Positions 15,158 to 24,417 of a stretch of 64,000 bases of DNA are shown one piece after another. Source of the DNA: Mycobacterium kyorinense (lineage in GTDB: Bacteria; Actinomycetota; Actinomycetes; Mycobacteriales; Mycobacteriaceae); assembly GCF_002101735.1 (NCBI RefSeq), contig NZ_LQPE01000163.1, forward strand, positions 1 through 64,000, in the 5' to 3' direction. The position numbers and the translations under genes were made by a program. How positions within the stretch are numbered: position 1 is the stretch's first letter; each line of letters starts with the position of its first letter. The notes under the pieces were generated by a model. That model worked only from the letters and a program-made list of their open reading frames with translations. It ran no database searches and was not told where the DNA came from.

Positions 15158-16960
15158 ATGGACTCAGCATTGACGACGGTCGGGCGGCCGGCCGAGGCGA
15201 CACCTGAAGCCCCGAGCCCGCGCATGGTCCGTAACGGCGCCGTTGAGATCGCCGTCTATGAGCAGGGCAATCGCGCCGGTGAGACGTTGTTGCTGCTGCA
15301 CGGCTGGCCAGACTCGCACCACATGTGGGACGGCGTGACGCCCCTGTTGACCGGGCGATTTCACGTGGTGACCGTCGACAACCGCGGTCACGGCAACTCG
15401 ACCAATCCGAGGAGCTACCGGGAATTCACGTTGGATGCCCTGGCCAGTGACTACCTCGCGGTGATCGACGCTGTCAGTCCCGACAAACCCGTCCATGTGC
15501 TCGCCCACGACTGGGGCAGCGTCGCGATGTGGGAATTGGTATGCGACAGTTCCGCGCAACACCGGATCGCCTCCTTCACCTCGGTGGCAGGACCCAACGT
15601 GGCGCATCTGTTGATGTGGGCGCGCAACCGGTTGAAGCGGCCGACGCCGAAGAATTTGGGATTGGTGCTGGCACAGGCGGGGTCGCTCAGCTACATGCTC
15701 TTCCTCATGCTGCCGTGGCTTCCCAAGGTCACGCTCCGCCTGGTGGCGAAGCGGGATCGGTGGCGCGCCTGGCTGCATCGAGCCGAGGGCGCCAGTACGG
15801 ACCAGATTCACCTTGGGCCGACGTTCGAGAAGGACATCGGCAACGGGCTCCGGATCTATCGCGCCAATTTGTTCTCCCAGTGGAAGCTTCGGGAGCGCTT
15901 CACCCAGGTCCCGGTACAAGTGATCGTTGGAAGCCGTGATCCGGCGGTTCGCCGGGGAAGCTTTGCCGACGAACCGAATTGGGCGCCGACGGTGTGGCAG
16001 CGCGTGGTCACGGGTGGGCACTGGCTGGCGTTCTCCCATCCGGAGTTGCTCGCCACCGCGACGGTCGAACTGATCGATGCGACCTCGGGCTTGCCTCCGG
16101 CAAGGGGTTTGCGTCGCGCCGAGATGGGAAGGCAGCGGCTGCCATTCGAAGACCAGCTTGTGGTGATCACCGGGGCGGGCAGCGGGATCGGCCAAGCGAC
16201 CGCGCTGGCGTTTGCGCGAGAAGGTGCCGAGATCGTGCTCTCCGATATCAATCTGTCGTCGGCGAAAGAGACAGCCGCACTGGTCGCCGAGAAGGGCGGC
16301 ACCGCGCACGCCTACCGTCTCGATGTCTCCGACGAGGACGCTGTCACGGCACACGCCGACGAGGTCCTTTCCGCGCACGGCGTGCCGGATGTACTGGTCA
16401 ACAACGCCGGCGTCGGTCAGGCCGGCCGGTTTTTGGCCACCCCCTCTGCGGATTTTCGCCGGGTGCTTGAGGTCAATCTGTATGGAGTGGTCAACGGATG
16501 TCGCGCGTTCGGGCCGAGCATGGCACGCCGCGGCCTGGGTGGACACATCGTCAACGTGTCGAGCATGGCTGCGTACTCGCCGCAACAAGGCCTAAGCGCC
16601 TATGCGACAAGCAAGTCTGGGGTGTTCATGTTCTCCGACTGCCTGCGTGCCGAGCTCGCGTCGGCCGGTATCGGTGTCAGCACCATCTGCCCCGGTGTGG
16701 TGCACACCAACATCATTCGTAACTCGGTCGTGACCGGCCTGTCCGACGAGGAAGCCGCAAGAAAGGTCGCGATGGTCGACCGCGCCTACCGGCTGCGCCA
16801 TTACAGCGCCGACAAGGTTGCCAAACAGATCGTCAAGGCCGTCAAGACGAACAAGCAGGTCGTCCCGGTGACGCCGGAAGCACGCCTCGCCTATCACCTC
16901 AGCAGGCTGGTCCCGGCCGTCGGGCGCCTGAACGCCAAATCGGTTGCGCTCGCTCGATGA
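15158..16960 (+). CDS. EphD-like fusion: alpha/beta hydrolase plus short-chain dehydrogenase
   Basis: 600 aa. Residues 25-310 are an alpha/beta hydrolase of epoxide-hydrolase type: oxyanion-hole HGWP at 48-51, nucleophile Asp118 in LAHDWGS, and a late His in GGHWLAFSHP. Residues about 330-600 are a classical SDR with TGAGSGIGQ, NNAG, VNVSS and the catalytic YATSK. M. tuberculosis EphD has this same fusion and length, and is implicated in mycolic-acid epoxide metabolism. This copy lies in the accessory block and is followed by two methyltransferases and an SDR, so epoxide opening followed by alcohol oxidation of an imported lipid is a reasonable inference. Start ATG at 15158 after GGACGGAG. 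Confidence 0.88.
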   Translation: MDSALTTVGRPAEATPEAPSPRMVRNGAVEIAVYEQGNRAGETLLLLHGWPDSHHMWDGVTPLLTGRFHVVTVDNRGHGNSTNPRSYREFTLDALASDYLAVIDAVSPDKPVHVLAHDWGSVAMWELVCDSSAQHRIASFTSVAGPNVAHLLMWARNRLKRPTPKNLGLVLAQAGSLSYMLFLMLPWLPKVTLRLVAKRDRWRAWLHRAEGASTDQIHLGPTFEKDIGNGLRIYRANLFSQWKLRERFTQVPVQVIVGSRDPAVRRGSFADEPNWAPTVWQRVVTGGHWLAFSHPELLATATVELIDATSGLPPARGLRRAEMGRQRLPFEDQLVVITGAGSGIGQATALAFAREGAEIVLSDINLSSAKETAALVAEKGGTAHAYRLDVSDEDAVTAHADEVLSAHGVPDVLVNNAGVGQAGRFLATPSADFRRVLEVNLYGVVNGCRAFGPSMARRGLGGHIVNVSSMAAYSPQQGLSAYATSKSGVFMFSDCLRAELASAGIGVSTICPGVVHTNIIRNSVVTGLSDEEAARKVAMVDRAYRLRHYSADKVAKQIVKAVKTNKQVVPVTPEARLAYHLSRLVPAVGRLNAKSVALAR

Positions 16961-16990
16961 CGAATAATAGCCGGGGATAGGAGAGCCGTC

Positions 16991-17920
16991 GTGGTCACAG
17001 TTCCGCGTCACATCCAGGACGAATCAACCAGTGATCGGTTACGTCGCTGGGCCGACGAGTGGAAGCAGATGGCGGGCGTGGCGCTGTCGCGCTCGGAGGG
17101 TCCCAAGACCGGCCAGATCTACGACATCGTCGGCACCCAGAACTTGTTCGGCGAGGAATCGCTGTTCATCAACTTCGGGTACTGGCGAAACAAGCCCACG
17201 ACATTGGACGAGGCAAGCCGAGACCTGGCGCGGCTCGTCGCGCAGAGCGCCGAGTTGAAGTCGTCGGACGTCATAGTTGACTGTGGGCCAGGCTATGGCG
17301 ACCAGGACATCTTGTGGGTCAACGAGTTTGGACCCAAGCGCATCACCGGGGTAAATCTGGCCGCCGAGCAGATCAGCATCGCCACCCGTCGGGTTGCCGA
17401 AGCCGGGTTGTCGCAGCGGATTGACTACGTCAACGCGTCAGCCACCGATCTGCCGATGGACGACAAATCGTGCACCAAGGTGGTGGCGCTCGAATCCGCC
17501 TTTCATTTTCCGTCGCGGGTTGACTTCTTCACCGAAGCCTTGCGGGTGCTCAAGCCCGGCGGTCGACTGGTCACCGCCGACATCGTCCCGAAACGCACCG
17601 TTCTCAATGCATGGGCCCGCAGCGAGGTCGCCCGGCGCGGCTGGCGAAAGGCGTCGCGACGTGCGGTGCGGGCCGCGGTAGACCTCGCCGGGTACCGAGA
17701 CTTGCTGCTCGACGTCGGGTTTGCCGAGGCAGTAACGCGGTCGATCACCGACGACGTCTACCTACCGCTAGCGAGATTCCTGCGCAAGCGCCTTGCCGAT
17801 CCCGACATGCGGCATGTGAATCCGGTTATCCGGTATTCCTTTACCCCACGGGGTTTTCGGGTGGCCACACTGCAGTCGGACTACATCATCGCGGTAGCGC
17901 AGAAAGCCAAGAAGCGATGA
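16991..17920 (+). CDS. Class I SAM-dependent methyltransferase
   Basis: 309 aa. The SAM-binding motif I is VIVDCGPGYGDQD (about residues 93-105), followed by GVNLAAEQISIA, a motif IV-like VVALESAFHFPSR and LRVLKPGGRLVTADIVP. It belongs to the O-/C-methyltransferase group found next to polyketide, lipid and sterol-like pathways; the acceptor cannot be read. Start GTG at 16991, 30 bp after the ephD-like gene. Its stop overlaps the next methyltransferase start (ATGA), so the two are coupled. Confidence 0.85.
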   Translation: MVTVPRHIQDESTSDRLRRWADEWKQMAGVALSRSEGPKTGQIYDIVGTQNLFGEESLFINFGYWRNKPTTLDEASRDLARLVAQSAELKSSDVIVDCGPGYGDQDILWVNEFGPKRITGVNLAAEQISIATRRVAEAGLSQRIDYVNASATDLPMDDKSCTKVVALESAFHFPSRVDFFTEALRVLKPGGRLVTADIVPKRTVLNAWARSEVARRGWRKASRRAVRAAVDLAGYRDLLLDVGFAEAVTRSITDDVYLPLARFLRKRLADPDMRHVNPVIRYSFTPRGFRVATLQSDYIIAVAQKAKKR

Positions 17921-18690
17921 CGTTCACCGCACAACAGGGGGCCACGGCCCGCGCGCTGGAGTTGTTGGAACCGACGCAGTTAACGCGGATCCGGTCCGCG
18001 CGCGACGGCTATTACGACCTACTCGGCGATAGCGACCCGCCGGTACGCAGCATCCCGCAGCGCCTCATGCGCACGAGGGTCTATTCCGCCGGGTACCAGA
18101 TCGGGCGGCCGATCGGTCTCAAGTTGGCAGGCGGCCCGAAGGCGCCCGGCCGTGAGGAAGATCGGCGGCGGATGTCGAGCTGGCTGGGACTCAAGTCGGG
18201 CTCTGTCGTTCTCGACATCGGTTGCGGTCCCGGCAACTTCACGGGGTGGTTCGGCGAGCAAGTAGCCCCGGAGGGCCTTGCCGTGGGACTGGACGCATCG
18301 CATGCGATGCTGCGGCGTGCCGTCGTCGACAACTCCGGTTCGTGCGCCGCGTACGTGCGCGGTGACGCCGAGCACCTGCCATTCGGTGACGGCGTAGCCG
18401 ACGCGGTCAGCTGTCTTGCCGCACTCTATCTGATCAACGACCCGTTCCAGGCGATCCGGGAACTTGCCCGCGTGCTCAAACCCGGTGGGCGCGTGGTGCT
18501 CCTGACCAGCCTGGTGCCTGGTCGCCGCGAAAGCGCGGTCCGCGCAGCCGTGCTGAATGCCGTCAGCGGTGTTCGATGGTTCGGCCGCGAGGAGGTCACC
18601 GGATTTCTCGGTGATATCGGATTCACCGGCATCGAACAGCACATCGCCGGCCTGTCGCAGACCGTCGTCGCAACGAAGAGAATGCGCTGA
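17917..18690 (+). CDS. Class I SAM-dependent methyltransferase (second of a pair)
   Basis: 257 aa. Motif I is VVLDIGCGPGNFTGWF, then VGLDASHAMLRRA, YVRGDAEHLPFGDGVADAVSCLAALYLI and RVLKPGGRVVLLTS, a UbiE/COQ5-like order. The long N-terminal lead (about 80 residues) before the SAM domain is typical of mycobacterial members. Start ATG at 17917 overlaps the previous stop by four bases. The SDR gene starts 5 bp after its stop, continuing the ephD-like operon. Substrate unknown. Confidence 0.85.
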   Translation: MTFTAQQGATARALELLEPTQLTRIRSARDGYYDLLGDSDPPVRSIPQRLMRTRVYSAGYQIGRPIGLKLAGGPKAPGREEDRRRMSSWLGLKSGSVVLDIGCGPGNFTGWFGEQVAPEGLAVGLDASHAMLRRAVVDNSGSCAAYVRGDAEHLPFGDGVADAVSCLAALYLINDPFQAIRELARVLKPGGRVVLLTSLVPGRRESAVRAAVLNAVSGVRWFGREEVTGFLGDIGFTGIEQHIAGLSQTVVATKRMR

Positions 18691-18695
18691 CTCCC

Positions 18696-19571
18696 ATGGC
18701 ATGGCAACCAGATCAGATCCCCGACCAAAGCGGACGCACCTTTGTGGTGACCGGCGCCAACGGCGGGCTCGGGGAAATTGTCACTCGCGTGCTCGCGACG
18801 AAGGGCGCCACGATGGTGATGGCCTGCCGCAACGCCGAGAAGGCAAAGGCTGTTGCCGACACGATCGACGGCAACGTGTGCGTCGCCCCGTTGGATTTGG
18901 CCGACCTTGACTCGGTACGCGAATTCGCCTCCCAGCAAGCCGAATTCGACGTCCTGATCAACAACGCAGGCCTGATGAACATCCCGTTCAGCCGGACCCG
19001 TGACGGCTTCGAGACGCAGTTCGGGGTCAACCATCTCGGTCATTTCGCACTGACCGGTCTACTCCAGGACAAGATCGGCGACCGGGTGGTAACGCTGTCC
19101 AGCATCGCCCACCGGCAGACGCCGAAGCTGTGGATCGACGATCTCAACTACCAACGCCGCCGCTATCAGCGGAATCTGGCGTACGCGCAGTCGAAGCTGG
19201 CGAATCTGATGTTCGCGCGCGAGCTGCAGCGCCGACTGACCGAGGCCGGATCGCCCAAGAAGTCGTACGCGGTGCATCCCGGGGTGTCGGGCACCGATTT
19301 GTTCACCAAGACCGAGACAGTGCTGGACCTGGTCGCCAAGCAGGGAGCGCGGCTGGTCGGTCATCCCCCCGCGCAGGCCGCGCATTCGACACTGTTCGCG
19401 GCGACGATGCCGGACGCCGATCCGCAGATCTACTGGGGTCCAACGCGGTTGATGCAGACCCGCGGCCCCGTGCGGCCGTCGCCGTCGAGCAGGCTGTCGC
19501 GGGATCAGACGCTGTGGCGCCGGTTGTGGGAAGAGTCCGAGAAAATGACCGGCGTCACCTTCAACCTGTAG
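18696..19571 (+). CDS. Short-chain dehydrogenase/reductase, retinol-dehydrogenase-like
   Basis: 291 aa. Cofactor motif TGANGGLGE (residues 19-27), NNAGLMNIPFSRTRDGFETQFGVNHLGHF typical of the WWOX/retinol-dehydrogenase subgroup, LSSIAH, and the catalytic YAQSKLAN. Mycobacterial members of this group act on lipophilic alcohols or ketones, but the substrate is not known. It is the last gene of the ephD-methyltransferase-methyltransferase-SDR operon and is convergent, with a 5-bp gap, with the tail of the mce operon. Confidence 0.88.
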   Translation: MAWQPDQIPDQSGRTFVVTGANGGLGEIVTRVLATKGATMVMACRNAEKAKAVADTIDGNVCVAPLDLADLDSVREFASQQAEFDVLINNAGLMNIPFSRTRDGFETQFGVNHLGHFALTGLLQDKIGDRVVTLSSIAHRQTPKLWIDDLNYQRRRYQRNLAYAQSKLANLMFARELQRRLTEAGSPKKSYAVHPGVSGTDLFTKTETVLDLVAKQGARLVGHPPAQAAHSTLFAATMPDADPQIYWGPTRLMQTRGPVRPSPSSRLSRDQTLWRRLWEESEKMTGVTFNL

Positions 19572-19576
19572 CGCGA

Positions 19577-20425
19577 TTACTGTACACGGCCAGGGCTGCA
19601 AACGGGAGGGTTGCCGCCTTCGGGCGGTGAACAGATCGCTACGCGCTCGGCATGAGGCCAGATCGCCTTCGCCGCGGGAGAATCGCAGAACGTGGCCTCG
19701 GCCTCGGGAACCGGCAGCTGACCGGAACCGAGGTAGTTGGGGCCGGCGAGCATGTCGACCATCCCAAGCCCCTGTTCCTTGTGCATTCGGCAACTCGCCG
19801 TCAACACCCGGTTCGTGCCGGGCTCAAGCTGCTCGGCTTCGATCGTCACCACCGTCACCAGCGAGTACCCGGCGGGGGTTGGCAGGTAGAACCACAGATC
19901 GCGGCTGATGAGTGCACCGCCGTTGACCACGAGATAGCCGTCGCCGCTGGGATATACCGCCTGTCCCTCCATCTGAGTGCGTTCGAAATGCAGGCGCTCG
20001 CCATCTGCCCGCCACACGGAGAATCGGGTGTTCGGGCTGCCGTTGTAGGGATGTTGAGCCATCGGGATGATCAGTTCGTCACGGCCGTCCCCGTCGAGGT
20101 CCTGCAAGCCGACGGGGCTGGGACTCGACGGTTCGATCAACTCGTTGATGGTTTGGACGACCTCACCCGACGGGGCCGTCGCGATGACCTTCACCGCCAG
20201 AGGCCCGGGTGCCTCGGGCAGGTTGAAGTACCGGACGTCGAAGTCCAGGCCTTTGCTGTCACCTGAATGGAGGCGACAATCCTGGTGTGCCAATTGGGTT
20301 TTGGGGTTGATCACGGTAGCCGTCTGCGCGCATGCGGGCAAGGGTTTGTCCGCCGCCGCGGGCGGGCACAGCACCGTCGCGGCGCCGATCACAGCCAGGG
20401 CGGCGACGGCTATCGCGCAGCGCAT
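19577..20425 (-). CDS. Secreted protein with an FG-GAP-like repeat, end of mce operon
   Basis: 282 aa. Residues 1-25 are a signal peptide (hydrophobic AIAVAALAVIGAATVL, cleavage near AAADK). The mature part has several cysteines and one LQDLDGDGRDELIIPM segment, which resembles an FG-GAP/EF-type calcium-binding turn of beta-propeller proteins. I do not recognise the full protein. It starts 1 bp after the Mce-associated gene, so it is co-translated with the mce operon and may act with the transporter in the periplasm. Confidence 0.75.
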   Translation of the reverse strand: MRCAIAVAALAVIGAATVLCPPAAADKPLPACAQTATVINPKTQLAHQDCRLHSGDSKGLDFDVRYFNLPEAPGPLAVKVIATAPSGEVVQTINELIEPSSPSPVGLQDLDGDGRDELIIPMAQHPYNGSPNTRFSVWRADGERLHFERTQMEGQAVYPSGDGYLVVNGGALISRDLWFYLPTPAGYSLVTVVTIEAEQLEPGTNRVLTASCRMHKEQGLGMVDMLAGPNYLGSGQLPVPEAEATFCDSPAAKAIWPHAERVAICSPPEGGNPPVCSPGRVQ

Positions 20426-20426
20426 G

Positions 20427-21182
20427 TCACCTCCCCGGTGGCGCGGGCTGGCCGGGCGCAGGGGCCGGCGCCGGCTGGGGAATTTGATCGGTATTCGCCG
20501 GGTGGCTGCCGGTCTTGGGGCCGATGTCGGAGACCTGCCAGGTGTCGCCGACTTTGTTTACGGTGATCTGCAGTGCGATCAGCGACACCTTGGGCTCCGG
20601 GTGCTGCAGGTTGCGGGTGGTCTGCGCAGCCGTCACGACCACCTGGTAGATGCCGCCTGGCTGGGCGACGGATTCGGCGGCCAGCACCTCACCGCTCGAA
20701 GTGACCTGCGCCTGCAGCATGACGCCCTTGAGCAGGTCCGCAGCGTTGGTGTACTTGTCCTTCAGCGGCTGCGATACGCCGCCCTGGACCGAGCGGAAAA
20801 ATGCGTCGGGATCTTCGAAGGTGTACGTCAGCGACTTCTTCGCGTAGTCCTTCGCGACCTGTGCGGCGGCGTTCCGGTCGGCTTCGGCCCGACGCATCGC
20901 CGCCAGATCGTCGGCGACGCCTTGGTACTTGAAGAACCCGAACACCCCGCCGCCGATCATCGCCGCCGCCAACACGGCCGATACCCAGAGCCACGGGGTG
21001 CGTGGCCGCCGCCGGCGCACTTTAGACAGAGCGCGCGATCGCTTTTCGGTCCGTGCGGTGTCGTCGGCGGACTTGTCGGTGTCGTCGCCGTTTGCCGCTG
21101 GCTTAGCGGGGGCCTCGTCCGAAGCCTCGCCGTCCGTGACCATGTCGGTCACCCTATTGATCGTGTCTTCGGTCATGTTCAT
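20427..21182 (-). CDS. Mce-associated membrane protein
   Basis: 251 aa. Residues 1-62 are charged and acidic, ending in a basic stretch (SKVRRRRPRTPW); residues 64-85 form one membrane helix (LWVSAVLAAAMIGGGVFGFF); the rest is a periplasmic domain with QVAKDYAKKSLTYTFEDPDAFF typical of Mas proteins that follow mceF, then a Pro-rich tail. Mas proteins stabilise Mce complexes. Its start overlaps the mceF stop by four bases (ATGA). Confidence 0.88.
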   Translation of the reverse strand: MNMTEDTINRVTDMVTDGEASDEAPAKPAANGDDTDKSADDTARTEKRSRALSKVRRRRPRTPWLWVSAVLAAAMIGGGVFGFFKYQGVADDLAAMRRAEADRNAAAQVAKDYAKKSLTYTFEDPDAFFRSVQGGVSQPLKDKYTNAADLLKGVMLQAQVTSSGEVLAAESVAQPGGIYQVVVTAAQTTRNLQHPEPKVSLIALQITVNKVGDTWQVSDIGPKTGSHPANTDQIPQPAPAPAPGQPAPPGR

Positions 21183-22159
21183 CCTCCATCATTGGGCTGC
21201 TGCTGCGGCACGTTTACTTGCACGCGGACACTGCCGGTGTCGTTAAATGTCGACTCCCAAAGATCCACCCAGTAGCCAGCGTGGAATTTGTAGTCGTGCA
21301 CCGGCTCCGAAACTCGTTGCAGCGACTCGAAGATCACGCTGAACGAAGGGGCGAGCATGTCGAAGTACTGGGCGAGCTTCGCGACGAGCACGTTGGCCGT
21401 ATCACCTGGGCCGAAAACGTTCTCACCGTCATGCGAGAAGTGGTCGAACGACTGGATCAGCCGGGTGAATGCCGGCACGGCGTCCGGCAGCACCTTGCCG
21501 GTTGCACTCAATGCCTCGCCGAGCCCTATTTCGCCCCACCCGGACGTCAGCCTCGAGATGTTGCCCACGAGCGCTGCCAGCAATTGCTTGTTTTCACTGA
21601 CATATGTGGCGATCGAGTTGGCGGTGGCCCCTAGCACATCCAGGGCAGCGTCGTCGCCGGTCAACGCCTGGGCGACGTTGGTGACGATGGTGTGCACGTC
21701 GGCCGGGTTGACGACCGAGAGCAGCGCGTTGAACCGGGCGAGCAACTCGCTGACCGTGACCGTCGGTGCGACCCGGTCGGCAGGGATCACTGAGCCGTCG
21801 GTGAGGTAGGGCGGCGCAATGACTTTCGGCTTGAAGTCGACGTACTGCTCGCCGGCGACCGAGAGGGGTTCCACAGTGATCGTGGCGTCGGCGGGGACCG
21901 GATAGGCGCCGTCGAGGTCGAGGGAGGCGGCCAGCCCGGTGTGGGTGGCTTGAATACCTGTGACCCGTCCTACTCGGATCCCGCGCATCGTCACCTGTGA
22001 TGTCGGCAGCAGCCCGCCCGAGTCGTGCAGCATGAGCGTGACATGGGTGAAGTGTTTGGTCGGTCCCGCATGGAGCACGCCGAACGACATATAGCCGGCG
22101 CCGAGAACCGTCATGATCGCCAGGATGGCGATGGTCACGGGTGCATTGACCTTGATCAT
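21179..22159 (-). CDS. mceF: Mce-family protein, MceF position
   Basis: 326 aa. One N-terminal membrane helix (about residues 7-29), then the MCE domain (about 38-115) with VTMRGIRVGRVTGIQ, VEPLSVAGEQYVDFKP, then a long helical region that in Mce complexes forms the lipid-conducting tube. The mutual order A-B-C-D-E(lipoprotein)-F identifies it as MceF. Start overlaps the mceE stop (ATGA). No long proline-rich tail is present; it ends NVPQQQPNDGG. Confidence 0.93.
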   Translation of the reverse strand: MIKVNAPVTIAILAIMTVLGAGYMSFGVLHAGPTKHFTHVTLMLHDSGGLLPTSQVTMRGIRVGRVTGIQATHTGLAASLDLDGAYPVPADATITVEPLSVAGEQYVDFKPKVIAPPYLTDGSVIPADRVAPTVTVSELLARFNALLSVVNPADVHTIVTNVAQALTGDDAALDVLGATANSIATYVSENKQLLAALVGNISRLTSGWGEIGLGEALSATGKVLPDAVPAFTRLIQSFDHFSHDGENVFGPGDTANVLVAKLAQYFDMLAPSFSVIFESLQRVSEPVHDYKFHAGYWVDLWESTFNDTGSVRVQVNVPQQQPNDGG

Positions 22160-23247
22160 GGCAGCAGTCCCATCGACCGCAGGACGTCGATCGCTTGGAA
22201 GGCCCCGACCCCCGAACCGGTTTCGGGGACCGGCACGCCCGTGGTGGCTGTCGGTGGATGCACCTCGGAGACAATGTATTTCGGCTCGTCACCGGGTACG
22301 TGCGGGGTCCATGGGTTGAACTTGTCGAAGTACGGGTTGAGCTTGTCGCGGATGAGTCTGACCAGCTTGTCGCCCATCACCGGCCCGGTCATGTCCATGT
22401 TGAAGAAAGACTCGGTCATCGGTGTGATGTAGGAGAGCAGTTCGATGATGTCGGGCGTGTACGGGGTGACCAATCGGTCCGCGGACCGGCCGAGGTCTTG
22501 GGCGTCGTCGATCAGCGCGAGAATGTTCAGGGTCACGCTTTCCAGGCCGGCGAGCTTGGGCGGCCCCTCGTTGACCAGCCGGTCGAAGGTGCCCGTGTTG
22601 GCCACCAGGCTGTTGCTGACGTTCTCTGCGTCGGTGACGAGTTCGTCGAGGATCGCCTGGTTGGCGGCCAGGTCGTTCAGCACGCCGCCCAGCTTGGTCT
22701 TGATCTGGTTCACCTCGGCGGCGTCCTTGGGGAACGCGTTGTTGAAGTTGACCACGGCCTGTTGCAGCGTGCTGATTGTGCCGCCGCCCAACAGGTTCGA
22801 CACCGACCGCAACACATCTTCGACGTTGGAAACCGGGACGGTGTTGCTCAGCGGAATAGTGTCGCCGTTCCGCAGGCTTGCCGGCGCCGGGCGCTCCGGA
22901 GGCAGCAGCGCGATGTAGATGTCGCCCAGCACGGTGGCTTGCCGGAGCTCCGCGCGGGTGTTCTGCGGCAGCTGCACATCACCGGAGATGTCGACGTAGG
23001 CCACCGCCGTGTTGCCGGCGAGCTGAACCCGGTCCAGGACACCGACCTGCACTCCGCCGGAGTCGACTTTGGTTCTGGCGGGCACATTCAACACGCTGGA
23101 GAACTCGATCTTGATCGTGTATTTGCTGCCGGGCACATAGGACCCGGGCACCGGCAGCCGGGTGGGGTCGAGCGAACATGCGGCGGCCATGCTGATGGTC
23201 AGAGCGCTCAGCAGCGCGGTGAGGCTGCGTAGCCATCGTCCTGTCAT
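22156..23247 (-). CDS. mceE: Mce-family lipoprotein, MceE (LprK) position
   Basis: 363 aa. Signal sequence with lipobox MAAAC; the lipidated cysteine is Cys24. The MCE domain (about residues 40-120) has VDSGGVQVGVLDRVQL and ATVLGDIYIALLPP. The helical portion follows. MceE is the lipid-anchored subunit in mycobacterial Mce complexes. The start at 23247 (MTGRWLRSL) was chosen over longer frames because it gives an immediate signal peptide and overlaps the mceD stop by four bases. Confidence 0.94.
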   Translation of the reverse strand: MTGRWLRSLTALLSALTISMAAACSLDPTRLPVPGSYVPGSKYTIKIEFSSVLNVPARTKVDSGGVQVGVLDRVQLAGNTAVAYVDISGDVQLPQNTRAELRQATVLGDIYIALLPPERPAPASLRNGDTIPLSNTVPVSNVEDVLRSVSNLLGGGTISTLQQAVVNFNNAFPKDAAEVNQIKTKLGGVLNDLAANQAILDELVTDAENVSNSLVANTGTFDRLVNEGPPKLAGLESVTLNILALIDDAQDLGRSADRLVTPYTPDIIELLSYITPMTESFFNMDMTGPVMGDKLVRLIRDKLNPYFDKFNPWTPHVPGDEPKYIVSEVHPPTATTGVPVPETGSGVGAFQAIDVLRSMGLLP

Positions 23248-24416
23248 GGCAGCCCGGCCCCCAGGATGAGGTCGGCCAAACCGAGGCTGGCCGGGTTGGA
23301 GGCGGTCCCGGGTGCGCAGGCGGCTGCGCTGCCCGGGGTGTTTCGCTGCCGCAGCACGGCGCAGATGTCGTTGGCCTGCTGCGGTGAAACCTCCACCTGC
23401 CCAGGGGCATACGTGACGTTCTGGTTGGCCCAGGCCGGATGGTAGACGCTTCCCAGCCAATCGGTGTAGGGCTGCACGCCGTTGATGACGCCCGCGATGT
23501 TTTGCGAGTAGGCGGCCAGATTGGCTCCAACCCAGGGGATGATCTTGTCGGTGAGGTTGAGATAGACCCGCGGAGCGAAGCGATTCAGCGCGTCCACCAA
23601 GATCGGCAGCAAGTGCACGACATGCTCCAGAGCCGAGGCGAAGTTGTCCGACAGCCCCTCGATCAGCTTCGCAGTGTCGGGCAGCGTTTGGATCAGGATG
23701 GCGAAGCTGTCCCAATTCTTCTGCTCCAAGAAGAGCGACGTGACGGCCTCGCTGTTGGCGAACAGCTGCCGGAACGCGGCGTCGGACCTGGCAGGGTCGC
23801 CCACCATGGTGGCCAAATCCCGCAGCGTTTGGTTGAGTTCGGGGCCAGTGCCGGCCAGCGAGCGGCTCGCCGCCTTGAGGCTGTCGTTGAGGGCTTGCAC
23901 ACCCGGCGCCGCAGACGGGTCCTGGCCTTGTTCGGGTCCCAAGATCGCATCCGCGAGTTTGCCTAGCGCAGAGAAGGTTTCACCGACGCCGATAGGGGTC
24001 TTGGTGGATCGCAGGTTGATGCACTGGGGGCCGGTGAACTTCGGTCCGCCCGCATAGGGTTTGGTGAGTTCGATGTTGCGGTCGGTGACGATCGACTGCG
24101 AGTAGGTGACGGCGCCGACATCGGCCGGTAGATCGAGATCCTTGGGCACGCTGAAGTCAACCTGGACATGATCGGCCATGTTGGTCACCGCGGTCACCTT
24201 GCCGACCTCGATACCCAACAGCGCCACCTTGTTGCCCGGATAAAGCCCGACCGCATCGGTGAATTCGGCGCACATCGCCCGGGTCTTGGCAAGTTTGGGC
24301 AGCACGATTTTTGCGCCGGCGACAGCGGCCGCTGCGATCGCGACCACCACGGCCAGGGCCAAGACCATCGCCACCCGGGAGCTCAGCCGGCGGCGGATCG
24401 CGGAGATTCTGGTCAT
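23244..24416 (-). CDS. mceD: Mce-family protein, MceD position
   Basis: 390 aa. N-terminal membrane helix (about residues 15-38), MCE domain with NKVALLGIEVGKVTAVTNMADHVQVDFSV, then the helical domain with RSLAGTGPELNQTLRDLATMVGDPARSD. The C-terminus ends with a cysteine-containing stretch (AVLRQRNTPGSAAACAPG) as in many MceD/MceC proteins. Starts 1 bp after the mceC stop and overlaps mceE by four bases. Confidence 0.93.
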   Translation of the reverse strand: MTRISAIRRRLSSRVAMVLALAVVVAIAAAAVAGAKIVLPKLAKTRAMCAEFTDAVGLYPGNKVALLGIEVGKVTAVTNMADHVQVDFSVPKDLDLPADVGAVTYSQSIVTDRNIELTKPYAGGPKFTGPQCINLRSTKTPIGVGETFSALGKLADAILGPEQGQDPSAAPGVQALNDSLKAASRSLAGTGPELNQTLRDLATMVGDPARSDAAFRQLFANSEAVTSLFLEQKNWDSFAILIQTLPDTAKLIEGLSDNFASALEHVVHLLPILVDALNRFAPRVYLNLTDKIIPWVGANLAAYSQNIAGVINGVQPYTDWLGSVYHPAWANQNVTYAPGQVEVSPQQANDICAVLRQRNTPGSAAACAPGTASNPASLGLADLILGAGLP

Positions 24417-24417
24417 G

